Assembly (NCBI RefSeq): GCF_020524345.1
Contig: NZ_JAIVLH010000026.1
Span: 1 to 62,350, forward strand
Reading direction: 5' to 3'
Origin: Metabacillus niabensis
GTDB lineage: Bacteria; Bacillota; Bacilli; Bacillales; Bacillaceae
Length of the DNA: 62,350 nt
Shown here: in pieces, positions 1 to 8,059 of the stretch
Layout: each line of letters begins with the position of its first letter
Position numbering within the stretch: the first letter of the stretch is position 1
Made by a program: the position numbers and the translations under genes
Notes under the pieces: model-generated
What the model was told of the DNA's origin: nothing
Database searches by the model: none
Seen by the model: only the letters and a program-made list of their open reading frames with translations

Positions 1-97
1 AATCTTTGGGAGCAAGCTCCCTCAGATTCGCTCGACTTGCATGTATTAGGCACGCCGCCAGCGTTCGTCCTGAGCCAGGATCAAACTCTCCAATAAA
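1..97 (-). rRNA. rrs: 16S rRNA, 5' end only (truncated by window edge)
   Basis: Read on minus, positions 97 to 1 give the conserved bacterial 16S 5' end: TTTATTGGAGAGTTTGATCC, followed by the GCTCAGGACGAACGCTGGCGG region. The rest of the gene lies outside the left edge. The exact 5' nucleotide is inferred by analogy with Bacillus 16S. Two tandem promoters and an antitermination-like leader lie just upstream. Confidence 0.97.
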
Positions 98-164
98 GTG
101 TTTGATATAGCTCATAAAAGTTTGTACTATATAGTACGTTTTTGTTAATCAAAATTAACGTTGG

Positions 165-205
165 CACGCTTGGTTTTGTTTAGTTTTCAAAGATCATTTG
201 TTTGT
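165..205 (-). promoter_or_regulatory. rRNA leader with boxA-like antitermination element
   Basis: On minus this stretch reads TGATCTTTGAAAACTAAACA then AAACCA. The same CTTTGAAAACTAAAC block precedes Bacillus 16S genes and contains the boxA-type signal recognised by the Nus antitermination factors. It sits between the promoters and the 16S 5' end, as expected. The role is assigned from family knowledge. Confidence 0.7.
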
Positions 206-229
206 CGTTCTCTCAGAAGCGACTTTATT

Positions 230-258
230 AATATAACACTTAGTAAATCGTGTGTCAA
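230..258 (-). promoter_or_regulatory. rRNA operon promoter P2 (proximal)
   Basis: On minus, TTGACA (258-253) and TATATT (235-230) are separated by exactly 17 bases. This is a near-consensus sigma-A promoter in the right place for rRNA transcription. The sequence after the -10 (AATAAAGTCGCTTCTGAG) resembles the one after the distal promoter, so the two promoter units look duplicated. Confidence 0.88.
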
Positions 259-318
259 CTTCTTTTTTTATTGTTTTTAAAAGAAGTTTTTCTGGATCGC
301 TCAGCAGCGACGTTTATT

Positions 319-347
319 AATATAACATCTTTAATTTCTAAGGTCAA
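319..347 (-). promoter_or_regulatory. rRNA operon promoter P1 (distal)
   Basis: On minus, TTGACC (347-342) and TATATT (324-319) are separated by 17 bases. It lies about 90 bp upstream of P2, the usual tandem arrangement of Bacillus rRNA promoters. Its -35 begins two bases after the stop codon of the small ORF at 349-528, so that ORF ends directly on the promoter. Confidence 0.85.
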
Positions 348-348
348 C

Positions 349-528
349 CTAATTTTCAAACTTTTTTTTAATACTAAATAAAACATTTATTCTTTCTTGA
401 AGGGCTCTTCTTTTTACCCAATTGGAACTATCAATCGTGCCTATAAGTTCATGAGCTTCCCTAATCTCACGACTAATTATGCTTTCAAGTTCTATTTTCT
501 CTTTTTCATGTAACAAGTAATAGATCAT
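349..528 (-). CDS. small protein of unknown function (59 aa)
   Basis: An ATG at 528 (minus) opens 59 codons ending in TAG at 349-351. A strong ribosome-binding site, AAGGGGAGG, sits 8 bases upstream of the ATG. The protein is highly charged and probably mostly helical: it starts MIYYLLHEKEKIELESII, has one Trp near residue 37 and ends in a KKKFEN tail. No signal peptide or Cys pair is seen. I do not recognise the family. It is divergent from pdaB and co-oriented with the rRNA operon, ending just before the P1 -35. The strong SD and codon-like composition make it more likely real than chance, but the size leaves doubt. Confidence 0.6.
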   Translation of the reverse strand: MIYYLLHEKEKIELESIISREIREAHELIGTIDSSNWVKRRALQERINVLFSIKKKFEN

Positions 529-638
529 TGTGTAAACCTCCCCTTACATTCTTTCTAATTATTTGGGTTTTTAATCATTTTATTTGAAGTCCAAGCATAG
601 ACTTGTCTCAAGAGTATGCTGTTTTAAGGGGGATCCTA

Positions 639-1403
639 ATGAATCAATTTCATGTCATTCATATGAAGAAAATTAAACAACTTGCACTCATTATGCTAGC
701 TGCTTTTTTTACAGCAGGTATCTTATTTGTGGAGAATACTTTGAACTATCCTGTGTTTTCAACATCTGAAGGGCCGAAAGCAGTTTATAGAGGAGAAACG
801 AAGAATAAAGAGATTGCTTTAACTTTTGATATTAGTTGGGGAGATGCAAAAGCTGCAACTGTTTTGAACACATTAAAAAAGCAAAACATAAATAATGCTA
901 CATTCTTTTTATCTGCTTCTTGGGCTGAAAGACATCCGGATGTTGTAAAACAGATCCAAGAAGATGGTCATCAAATTGGAAGCATGGGATACAATTATGA
1001 AGATTATCGGGATTTAGAACCGAACGAAGTTAGGAAAGACCTTGCATTAGCTAAGGAAGTTTTTACACAATTAGGTTTGAAGGACATCACTTTACTTCGA
1101 CCACCTAGTGGAGGATTTAATAAAGATGTACTCAAGATTGCAGATCAACAAGGGTTGACAGTTGTTCATTACAGCGTAGACTCTGACGATTGGCAAAATC
1201 CCGGTGTAGAAGAAATAATAAAAAATACGACATCTACTATTAAAGGTGGAGACATCGTACTCCTACATGCATCAGACTCAGCAAAACAAACAGCTCAAGC
1301 ATTACCAACAATTATTAAAGAAATTAGAAGTAAAGGGCTTCAAAATGTGACAGTCGATGAACTGATTGCAAATGCTGAAACAAAGTCTTCTGAGGTGAAA
1401 TAA
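639..1403 (+). CDS. pdaB: polysaccharide deacetylase-like sporulation protein PdaB
   Basis: PdaB is needed to maintain spores after late sporulation in Bacillus. The start is the ATG at 639, with AAGGGGG six bases upstream; it gives 254 aa, the length I recall for B. subtilis PdaB. An in-frame TTG at 603 has no good site. Residues about 8-30 form one N-terminal membrane anchor. The NodB-type fold follows: TFDISWGD (motif 1), RPPSGGFN (motif 3), SVDSDDW (motif 4) and IVLLHA (motif 5). The usual second Asp of motif 1 and the HxxxH of motif 2 are absent (SMGYNYEDY instead), so classical metal-dependent deacetylase activity is doubtful; as I recall, this is typical of the PdaB subgroup. It is convergent with kbaA. 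Confidence 0.93.
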   Translation: MNQFHVIHMKKIKQLALIMLAAFFTAGILFVENTLNYPVFSTSEGPKAVYRGETKNKEIALTFDISWGDAKAATVLNTLKKQNINNATFFLSASWAERHPDVVKQIQEDGHQIGSMGYNYEDYRDLEPNEVRKDLALAKEVFTQLGLKDITLLRPPSGGFNKDVLKIADQQGLTVVHYSVDSDDWQNPGVEEIIKNTTSTIKGGDIVLLHASDSAKQTAQALPTIIKEIRSKGLQNVTVDELIANAETKSSEVK

Positions 1404-1480
1404 AATAGCATAAGAACAGATAGCCATAGACTGCCGATGCTATATGGAACTAACTCATAAAACTAAAACTCCCTTACTGT

Positions 1481-1511
1481 AAAAAAGAGCAGCTAGCGCT
1501 AGCTCTTTTTT
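1481..1511. terminator. bidirectional intrinsic terminator between pdaB and kbaA
   Basis: AAAAAAGAGC at 1481-1490 pairs with GCTCTTTTTT at 1502-1511 around a loop that is itself partly palindromic (AGCTAGCGCT). A- and T-runs flank both sides, so it can stop both convergent genes. The kbaA stop codon lies inside it. Confidence 0.85.
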
Positions 1512-2104
1512 GTTTGAGTGAATCTTGGCAGCATGATTAATTGATAGGCATTACATACTTGCAAAGGAATCAGCATTAACAATAACCAGTCTTCCTGATT
1601 AACTCGCAGAGCAGGGAACCATTCAATAACTGTGACAACAATCATAAAGAATAGAGCTGGAATAAATGCCCCTTTATTTGTATCTTTTCTTTTAATAAAT
1701 GCCACCATCAATCCAACTATAAGCACATAAAGGGCCAAGAGTATGTACGAAATATAGGTGTCTCCTTCATTAGCGAATAATTGAAAACGGAAATAGGCCA
1801 AATCAAATAAGACGAAGAGGATAAGGATGATTTGAGCAAAATTCCATAGCGAAGCTGACTTAAATATCCCAAGTCCAAATCGATGAACTGTTAAGTAAGC
1901 AAAAAAGCCCATCTGACTAATTACACTAAATATAAGTCCTACACCAAATAGCCAAAATAAAACTGAGAGAATCTCAATGATTTCAAAGTTCAAAAATAAA
2001 TCTTTATATTCTGTCCACTTTAGAAGAAATCCAATTACACTTGTTGTTAATCCTCCAACAAGCAGCGTGCTTAAAAACAACCGTACCCAATTTCTACTGT
2101 TCAC
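1499..2104 (-). CDS. kbaA: KinB-signalling pathway activation protein KbaA
   Basis: KbaA is an integral membrane protein required for activation of the sporulation kinase KinB, which feeds the Spo0 phosphorelay. The protein has about six hydrophobic segments and the segment ISQMGFFAYLTVHRFGLGIF, which I recognise from this family. I chose the GTG at 2104 because GGAGG lies 8 bases upstream and it gives 201 aa, near the roughly 198 aa of B. subtilis. An ATG at 2119, with GGAG seven bases upstream, and a TTG at 2146 are alternatives. Its position between gerD and pdaB matches Bacillus gene order. Confidence 0.9.
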   Translation of the reverse strand: MNSRNWVRLFLSTLLVGGLTTSVIGFLLKWTEYKDLFLNFEIIEILSVLFWLFGVGLIFSVISQMGFFAYLTVHRFGLGIFKSASLWNFAQIILILFVLFDLAYFRFQLFANEGDTYISYILLALYVLIVGLMVAFIKRKDTNKGAFIPALFFMIVVTVIEWFPALRVNQEDWLLLMLIPLQVCNAYQLIMLPRFTQTKKS

Positions 2105-2251
2105 GTTTACATCCTCCATCACATTACTCCATTTTGATTTTACCAATCCTTTTTAAAAAAAGCCATATGAATGCTATTTTCCTCGTATAAATTCTCTTTT
2201 CTAAATCAAAATATAACTAGTAAGTAAATATTGAAAGGAGCTAGGATTACC

Positions 2252-2884
2252 ATGAAGAGATACTCGCTCCTCATGACTCTCATTGTTTGTATTTTGGCAT
2301 TATCCGCCTGTGCTCCAAGGGAAGAATCCGGAACACAAATGGACTATGAAGAAACAAAGAAAATGGTTGTCGATATACTTAAAACAGATGATGGTAAAAA
2401 AGCATTACAGGAAGTTATGAAAGACGAAGAAATGAAGCAAGTCTTAATCATGGATCAAAATGTTGTCAAAGAAACAATTGAAACAACGATGACCTCAGAC
2501 AAGGGTGCAGAATTTTGGAAGAAGGTTTTCGAGGATCCTAAGTTTGTCGAAAGTTTCGCAACAAGCATTAAAGATGAACATGAAAAAGTAATTAAAGGAT
2601 TAATGACTGATCCTGAGTATCAAAAGATGCTAATAGATGTGATGAAAGATCCTGAAATGGAAAAGAGTATGCTCGAGGCTGCAAAAAGCCAGGAATTCAG
2701 AAAACATTTACAAGACATTGTAATGGAGACATTATCAAGTCCACTTTACAAAGTGAAGATCCAGGAGACTCTTTTAAAAGCAGCAGAAGAAGCTGGGCAA
2801 CAATCAGGTGGCAGCCAACAAGGCCAAGAACAAGAACAAGGCAGTGGGGGCGGTCAAGAACAGGGTGCAGGTGGAGGAAGTTAA
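2252..2884 (+). CDS. gerD: spore germination lipoprotein GerD
   Basis: GerD is an inner-spore-membrane lipoprotein that clusters nutrient germination receptors. The ATG at 2252 follows AAAGGAG (2234-2240). A signal peptide ends in the lipobox LSAC, with the lipidated Cys at residue 20. The central part is rich in Glu, Lys and Met and probably helical, with repeated DPE/DPEM turns. The last ~30 residues are a low-complexity Gln/Gly/Glu tail (QQGQEQEQGSGGG), longer than I recall for B. subtilis (210 aa here against about 185). It is on plus among minus-strand neighbours, as in B. subtilis, and has its own terminator. Confidence 0.93.
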   Translation: MKRYSLLMTLIVCILALSACAPREESGTQMDYEETKKMVVDILKTDDGKKALQEVMKDEEMKQVLIMDQNVVKETIETTMTSDKGAEFWKKVFEDPKFVESFATSIKDEHEKVIKGLMTDPEYQKMLIDVMKDPEMEKSMLEAAKSQEFRKHLQDIVMETLSSPLYKVKIQETLLKAAEEAGQQSGGSQQGQEQEQGSGGGQEQGAGGGS

Positions 2885-2906
2885 CACCTGCATCCTTGCA
2901 AAATAT

Positions 2907-2929
2907 AAAAAGCGCCTTGGGCGCTTTTT
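2907..2929. terminator. bidirectional terminator between gerD and salA
   Basis: AAAAAGCGCC (2907-2916) and GGCGCTTTTT (2920-2929) form a 10-bp stem with a three-base loop, ending in T-runs on both strands. It overlaps the salA stop codon and serves both convergent genes. Confidence 0.9.
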
Positions 2930-3989
2930 ATGCTTTTACAGGTAATAACTTTGTTACTTCCTGTCCGATATCCGTATAGATTTTTCCAATCGGATGATCT
3001 GCAGTATATACAGAAGGTGCAAAATCGTCATCATTCCAATCAGGCTGTTGTAAAGGAATTTTTCCTAGTAAAGGTACTCTTAGTTCTTCAGCTAGCTTTT
3101 CTCCGCCGCCTCGACCAAATACATATTCCTTCTCCCCGGTTTTTGCACTTTCAAAATATGCCATGTTTTCTACAACTCCAATGATTTCATGGTCTGTTTG
3201 AAGTGCCATAGCCCCAGCTCTTGCCGCTACAAAAGCAGCAGTTGGATGTGGCGTGGAGACAATAATCTCTTTACAAGCAGGCAGCATAGCGTGCACATCT
3301 AAAGCAACATCACCAGTTCCCGGAGGTAAATCTAAAAGAAGATAGTCAAGATCTCCCCATTCAACTTCAGAAAAGAAGTTATTTAACATCTTCCCTAACA
3401 TTGGGCCTCTCCAAATGACTGGGGCATTATCTTCGACAAAGAACCCCATTGATATAACTTTGACGCCAAAACGTTCAACGGGAATGATTTTTTCTCCTAT
3501 AACTTCCGGACGTTTCGTAATCCCCATCATATCAGGAACACTAAATCCGTATATATCTGCATCAATCAGACCAACTTTTTTACCAAGGCGTGCTAAAGCT
3601 ACAGCTAAATTTACAGATACTGTTGATTTACCAACGCCACCTTTTCCACTGGCAATTGCAACAAATGTTGTTTTGTTCCCAGGTGATAATAAGGAATTTG
3701 ATTCACCTTCGTTTGTATCTTGATAGGATGAAATTGTCTCCTGCGGCAGCTCCTGAAAGCGTAGACCTACAGATTCAGCACCTTCTTCTTTTACTAATGC
3801 AACGATTTGCTGTTGTAACTGTAGTTGTTCTGGTGTATTTATTTTTGAGATACTTATTCTTAAACTAACGTGTTTTTTTTCTTGCTTAATTTTAATTTCT
3901 TCTATAGCATGTAACTCTTCTAATGATATATGTAAGAAAGGATCTTTGAGTTGTCCAATTACTGTGCGCAGTGCTTCTTCTTTTAGCAT
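2928..3989 (-). CDS. salA: Mrp/ApbC-family P-loop ATPase SalA
   Basis: SalA (YbaL) in B. subtilis is a Mrp-family ATP-binding protein that represses scoC and so raises exoprotease expression; other Mrp proteins carry Fe-S clusters. The N-terminal ~90 residues form the MIP18-like domain. The nucleotide domain starts with the deviant Walker A SGKGGVGKST (about residue 113), followed by LIDADIYGFSVPDMMG. The C-terminal CxxC pair of Fe-S-carrying Mrp proteins is absent; only single cysteines are visible, so Fe-S transfer is unlikely by that route. At 353 aa it matches the B. subtilis length. It lies between cwlD and gerD as in Bacillus. Confidence 0.92.
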   Translation of the reverse strand: MLKEEALRTVIGQLKDPFLHISLEELHAIEEIKIKQEKKHVSLRISISKINTPEQLQLQQQIVALVKEEGAESVGLRFQELPQETISSYQDTNEGESNSLLSPGNKTTFVAIASGKGGVGKSTVSVNLAVALARLGKKVGLIDADIYGFSVPDMMGITKRPEVIGEKIIPVERFGVKVISMGFFVEDNAPVIWRGPMLGKMLNNFFSEVEWGDLDYLLLDLPPGTGDVALDVHAMLPACKEIIVSTPHPTAAFVAARAGAMALQTDHEIIGVVENMAYFESAKTGEKEYVFGRGGGEKLAEELRVPLLGKIPLQQPDWNDDDFAPSVYTADHPIGKIYTDIGQEVTKLLPVKA

Positions 3990-4062
3990 ACTATTCCACC
4001 CTTATCATGAAGTCGTTTCCATAAGTATACCATATCTTAACTTGAAGATAGAATATCAGTGA

Positions 4063-4776
4063 TTACTCGGGCGGATTCTTCTCATTTGAAAAATATCTTA
4101 ACACTCCATTATAGATGGATGCAGCAACCTTCTCTTGATATACCTTTGTAGAAAGCAGCTCTTCTTCATTTGGATTAGACAAAAAGCCAACTTCAACTAA
4201 TGCGCCCGGCTTTTCAACATTTTTAAGTAGGTAAACACCATCTATAGGTTTTGCAACTCTCGTTGTATTCTCAAGATTTCTCCTTAACTCATCTTGAATA
4301 TACTTTGCAACATGTTCATTTTCAATATATCTCCCGCTATAAAACGTTTGTGCGCCACTCCATCTTGATGAGGGAATAGCATTAAGGTGGATACTTAAAA
4401 ATAAATCAGCCTGAGACTCGTTAATAATATTCACCCGTTTTTTTAAATCTTCTCCTTTTCGTCTGCTGTATCCTTTTGTATCCTCATCTGCAAGATCTAC
4501 ATCCTCTTCTCGAGTTAGTAACACAAGTGCCCCTTGTTCTTGAAGATAATCTCTTATGATTAACGAAATACTTAATGAGATATCCTTTTCTAAAGAATTA
4601 CGACCAACAGCTCCACCATCCGGGCCTCCATGACCTGGATCGATGTAAATAACTTTCCCTGTTAATGGTAAGTTCCAAGAATCCCATGAATTATTGTTCG
4701 TAAATTGCCATTGAAATAAAATTAATAACACAATAAAGCCACTTATAAAAGCCACCCATTTTATTTTCTTCTTCAT
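4063..4776 (-). CDS. cwlD: N-acetylmuramoyl-L-alanine amidase CwlD
   Basis: CwlD removes the peptide from muramic acid during spore cortex synthesis, so that PdaA can form the muramic-delta-lactam later read by germination enzymes. An N-terminal hydrophobic segment (residues about 6-24) is a signal or anchor. The Amidase_3 domain shows the zinc ligands in order: DPGHGG (His), LEKD (Glu) and SIHLNA (His), and the catalytic Glu in LVEVGFLSN. Length is 237 aa, the size I recall for the B. subtilis protein. An AGGAGG site lies 7 bases before the ATG. It is followed by salA on the same strand. Confidence 0.95.
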   Translation of the reverse strand: MKKKIKWVAFISGFIVLLILFQWQFTNNNSWDSWNLPLTGKVIYIDPGHGGPDGGAVGRNSLEKDISLSISLIIRDYLQEQGALVLLTREEDVDLADEDTKGYSRRKGEDLKKRVNIINESQADLFLSIHLNAIPSSRWSGAQTFYSGRYIENEHVAKYIQDELRRNLENTTRVAKPIDGVYLLKNVEKPGALVEVGFLSNPNEEELLSTKVYQEKVAASIYNGVLRYFSNEKNPPE

Positions 4777-4859
4777 CTCATTCCCTCCTGCTCGTCCTCA
4801 GGTTAAATATATGGGACAACCGGAAGGAATATGATAAAGTTCCATGGGTTTTCATTACT

Positions 4860-5297
4860 TTAATGAAGTCTCAATTTATATCGTTTCTCACCCTTTGTAA
4901 AGCCCTGTTCCCACCACGAATGGATAAAATACTCACACGCTAAAAAAAGTTCTTCAATGGACAATTCGCCTTCTTTTATTTTTCCCCAACTCATTAAATA
5001 GTCAAAAAAATCATCAATTAACCTTTTTTCTTCAAACTGACATCGTTTATTTGCAGACTGCATCGATTCTCCATAATAGCCAAAGCGACTATATTTTGCA
5101 CCTAACAAAAATGCTTCTATCGCAAAGTCAATACACCCGTCTTCTATTATCGTCTTTTTGAACTTTCCTTCAAAGCTTTTAAAACAATGATCAATTTTGG
5201 CCTTAATCTCTGTTAAGTTTAAATCTTTGAGCATTTTCCTTTCATATTTTAATTCTTTTTGATGTCTCTTTTGCTTTAAAGAAATGATCTCAGTCAA
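4860..5297 (-). CDS. ybaK: YbaK family protein (DUF2521), function unknown
   Basis: A 145-aa soluble protein, basic at the N-terminus (SLKQKRHQKELKYERK) and rich in aromatic residues, in the ybaK position upstream of cwlD. I assign it to the uncharacterised YbaK/DUF2521 family from position and size more than from a motif. The TTG at 5297 has GGGAGG 8 bases upstream; the TTG at 5303 is only 2 bases from it and so less likely. No membrane segment or catalytic motif is seen. A noncoding gap of about 230 bases follows on the plus side. Confidence 0.8.
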   Translation of the reverse strand: MTEIISLKQKRHQKELKYERKMLKDLNLTEIKAKIDHCFKSFEGKFKKTIIEDGCIDFAIEAFLLGAKYSRFGYYGESMQSANKRCQFEEKRLIDDFFDYLMSWGKIKEGELSIEELFLACEYFIHSWWEQGFTKGEKRYKLRLH

Positions 5298-5525
5298 TGT
5301 CAATACCTCCCTTTCTATCTATTGTTTATCAGACCTTTTTTATCATTCGTTAAATGTCTTCCAATTTCATCTAGATAAGGGAGGGTTGGTCTAGTTGAGA
5401 AATAAAAATATTTCCCAAGAAATGAACAGTATTAAAAGTTATTGGTTAAATTAAAAATCACAATCCCCAAAAATAAAACGTAATAAAAATTAAACACACA
5501 TTATTTAATATAGGAGCGGATATTG

Positions 5526-6278
5526 ATGAAAGAAACAAAACTTCAAACTTTTTTACCTGCTATACAATTACTTGATATAACAAAACCATTGACAAAACAA
5601 GATTTATTAACAGATGCATTTTTAATTGAAAATGAAAATGAATTATCCATGTATTACTCACCACATAATGAATTTATAAATGATCAAGCAAAACTCATCA
5701 TAGTTGGAATTACTCCAGGCTGGTACCAAATGAAGGTAGCCTTTGAAAAAATAAAACAATACTTAGCTTTAAAACAAAATCTTTCGCTCGATCACATCTT
5801 AGAACAAACAAAAAAGGCCGCTAGTTTTTCAGGAACTATGAGGAAAAATTTGATTGATATGCTTGACCAAATTAGGATCTCTCAAGTCCTTCATATACCA
5901 GACGCAGCTTCTTTGTTTGGTGTAAATAGAGATCTTATCCATACAACATCTGTTATAAAGTACCCTGTGTTTTTTCAAAATAAAAACTATACAGGACATA
6001 AACCAAAAGTAAAGCAGTCTCCTCTTTTAACAACATATGCCTATGGGAATTTTGTTGATGAGTTAAATCAAATAAAAAGTAGCGCACTGGTTATTCCTTT
6101 AGGAAGAATGGTTGAAGAGATTTTACAACATATTCTCAAAAGCGGAAACCTTACCAAGCATGTATACCTGTTCGGATTTCCACACCCATCTGGAGCAAAC
6201 GGCCATCGAATAAGACAATTCAATCAGAATAAAACCCTATTTTCATCGATCATTCATAAATGGGAAAGAAATTCTTAA
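5526..6278 (+). CDS. uracil-DNA glycosylase superfamily protein, divergent
   Basis: A 250-aa protein; ATG at 5526 with AGGAG nine bases upstream (a TTG directly before it is less likely). The UDG-superfamily pattern is visible: a hydrophobic strand into LIIVGITPGW (about residues 57-66), and near the C-terminus YLFGFPHPSGANGHR, resembling the HPS motif of SMUG/MUG-type enzymes. Where active MUG and SMUG carry Asn in GxNPG, this protein has Thr (GITPG), so base-excision activity is uncertain. The gene is AT-rich, on plus, and sits among conserved minus-strand genes, as an acquired gene would. No partner enzyme is adjacent. Function is unknown; the fold assignment is by motif only. Confidence 0.65.
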   Translation: MKETKLQTFLPAIQLLDITKPLTKQDLLTDAFLIENENELSMYYSPHNEFINDQAKLIIVGITPGWYQMKVAFEKIKQYLALKQNLSLDHILEQTKKAASFSGTMRKNLIDMLDQIRISQVLHIPDAASLFGVNRDLIHTTSVIKYPVFFQNKNYTGHKPKVKQSPLLTTYAYGNFVDELNQIKSSALVIPLGRMVEEILQHILKSGNLTKHVYLFGFPHPSGANGHRIRQFNQNKTLFSSIIHKWERNS

Positions 6279-6365
6279 CGAGATGCTTTTTTCTTACTTT
6301 TTCATGATGAAAAAACAACATGATAGGCATATTAAGAATAAACAATGGAAAGGACGTTTTAAAAA

Positions 6366-6668
6366 ATGAAATTTAGTAATCGTGATGAAGTAATAAATGA
6401 TCTTCAAAAGGCTTTTCAACCATTAATAAGTAAATATGATATTGAAGATATCGGTGTTTTTGAAGAGCAAGGCCAAAAGGAGCAATACCATATGGGATAT
6501 ACAATAAGAAAAGATGGAAAAACCTTTATGGTACATACCCCATATTTAAAAAATGAGAGTGGTCAGCTGTCAGCTGCTAATAATGAATGGACAGTGGAAA
6601 CAGATGAGCCTAACTCAAAAGATATCAATGGGTATAAAGGATTGGATGAAGCTTTGCGTTCACTTTAG
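6366..6668 (+). CDS. small conserved-looking protein of unknown function (100 aa)
   Basis: A 100-aa acidic soluble protein, start ATG at 6366 with a GGAAAGGA site upstream. The pattern suggests a small alpha/beta domain: a first helix (NRDEVINDLQKAFQ), then strands (QYHMGYTIRKDGKTFMVHTP) and a C-terminal helix (LDEALRSL). It resembles small Bacillus-only DUF proteins (possibly DUF5634, recalled with low certainty). It has no Cys, signal peptide or membrane segment. It lies 87 bases after the UDG-like gene and 51 before the next, all on plus, which allows co-transcription. Confidence 0.7.
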   Translation: MKFSNRDEVINDLQKAFQPLISKYDIEDIGVFEEQGQKEQYHMGYTIRKDGKTFMVHTPYLKNESGQLSAANNEWTVETDEPNSKDINGYKGLDEALRSL

Positions 6669-6719
6669 AATTGAACAAATTAAGGAGATGACACACTACT
6701 TTAAAAGGAGGAAATAACC

Positions 6720-7022
6720 TTGAGAAATGAAGATGAATTTTATACTGACTTTTCAAACGTCGAGACCCAAAGAACCTTTTTAACTGCAGAGGAGCATCCG
6801 GAAGGTCCTTACGGATCACCTGAAGGAAAAACAGAACCTGTAAAGAATAAGGAAACTCCATGGAAACATGGACAACAATTCTATAGCAATTTTGTGTATG
6901 AAGATCGTAATTTTCATGAAGACTTACCTAGACAGGATCCTGGAGCACATCCAACTCACGATGAAAAAAGCAAAGAAACAGAGGAACCGTATAATGAAGC
7001 AACTAGTGGTAGAAAAAATTAA
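6720..7022 (+). CDS. small acidic Pro/Gly-rich protein of unknown function (100 aa)
   Basis: The TTG at 6720 is preceded by AAAGGAGG with an 8-base spacer, a strong site that fixes the start. The 100 aa are hydrophilic, rich in Glu, Lys, Pro and His, with no hydrophobic core: EEHPEGPYGSPEGKTEPV and later DLPRQDPGAHPTHDEKSK. This looks largely disordered, like several Bacillus spore or stress small proteins (DUF3905 is a guess). It ends at a strong terminator, closing the plus-strand trio. Confidence 0.72.
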   Translation: MRNEDEFYTDFSNVETQRTFLTAEEHPEGPYGSPEGKTEPVKNKETPWKHGQQFYSNFVYEDRNFHEDLPRQDPGAHPTHDEKSKETEEPYNEATSGRKN

Positions 7023-7050
7023 AAGGACATCTCTTTCCGATGTCTTTTTT
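7021..7050 (+). terminator. intrinsic terminator of the plus-strand trio
   Basis: AAAAGGACAT (7021-7030) pairs with ATGTCTTTTT (7040-7049), with one G-T pair and a T-run. It overlaps the stop codon of the preceding gene. Confidence 0.8.
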
Positions 7051-7146
7051 ACATTCTAAAATATCAACTTTTATTCATATCAAGGGAATATTCCCCCCTA
7101 ACATTTTTATGCCATGTTAGGTGCTGGAGAAATTTCTTAATATATA

Positions 7147-7180
7147 AAAAAGGCCCCAAGCAAATAACTTGAGAGCCTTT
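7147..7180 (-). terminator. terminator after rpsI
   Basis: On minus, AAAGGCTCTCAAG pairs with CTTGGGGCCTTT around a TTATTTG loop and ends in a T-run. It lies 12 bases past the rpsI stop and closes the rplM-rpsI operon. Confidence 0.85.
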
Positions 7181-7191
7181 GAACCGTAAAA

Positions 7192-7599
<408 letters not shown>

Positions 7600-7605
7600 T
7601 TATAA

Positions 7606-8043
7606 TTATCCGCGAAGTTCGTAAACTTCTGGTTGTTGTGCTTGGTGTGGATGTTCGCTACCAGCATATACATGTAATTTTTTAGCCATTTGACGACCTA
7701 AAGAACCTTTTGGAAGCATACCTTTGATTGCTAATTCAAGCATTTTCTCAGGATAGTTCGTGCGCATTTCTAATGCAGTTCTTGATTTTAATCCGCCAGG
7801 GAATTGGCTATGACGGTAATAAATTTTATCAGTTAATTTTTTACCAGTTAATTCAATTTTCTCAGCGTTGATTAGAATTACATGATCTCCAGTGTCAACG
7901 TGTGGTGTGTAAGTTGGTTTGTGCTTACCACGTAGAATAGATGCAACTTCACTTGCAAGGCGACCTAAAGTTTTGCCTTCAGCATCTACTACGTACCATT
8001 TACGTTCGATATTTGCAGCGTTTGCCATAAACGTTGTACGCAT
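7606..8043 (-). CDS. rplM: 50S ribosomal protein L13 (uL13)
   Basis: L13 is an early-assembling 50S protein. The 145 aa include [35 protein letters not shown] and [19 protein letters not shown], all typical. The ATG follows an AGGAGG site. The gene is preceded by its own promoter and an L13-type leader (8060-8145), which fits autoregulation by L13 rather than simple read-through from truA. rpsI follows. Confidence 0.98.
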   Translation of the reverse strand: MRTTFMANAANIERKWYVVDAEGKTLGRLASEVASILRGKHKPTYTPHVDTGDHVILINAEKIELTGKKLTDKIYYRHSQFPGGLKSRTALEMRTNYPEKMLELAIKGMLPKGSLGRQMAKKLHVYAGSEHPHQAQQPEVYELRG

Positions 8044-8059
8044 ATGTGTTTTCCTCCTA

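Noticed and set aside
2930-3868. Plus-strand ORFs opposite salA
   Set aside because: They lie wholly inside salA in other frames, have no ribosome-binding site and encode Ser/Leu-rich strings typical of antisense frames.
5526-6278. Defence-system module with the UDG-like gene as effector
   Set aside because: No helicase, nuclease, restriction or toxin gene is adjacent; the neighbours are two small proteins without recognised motifs, so a defence role is not supported.
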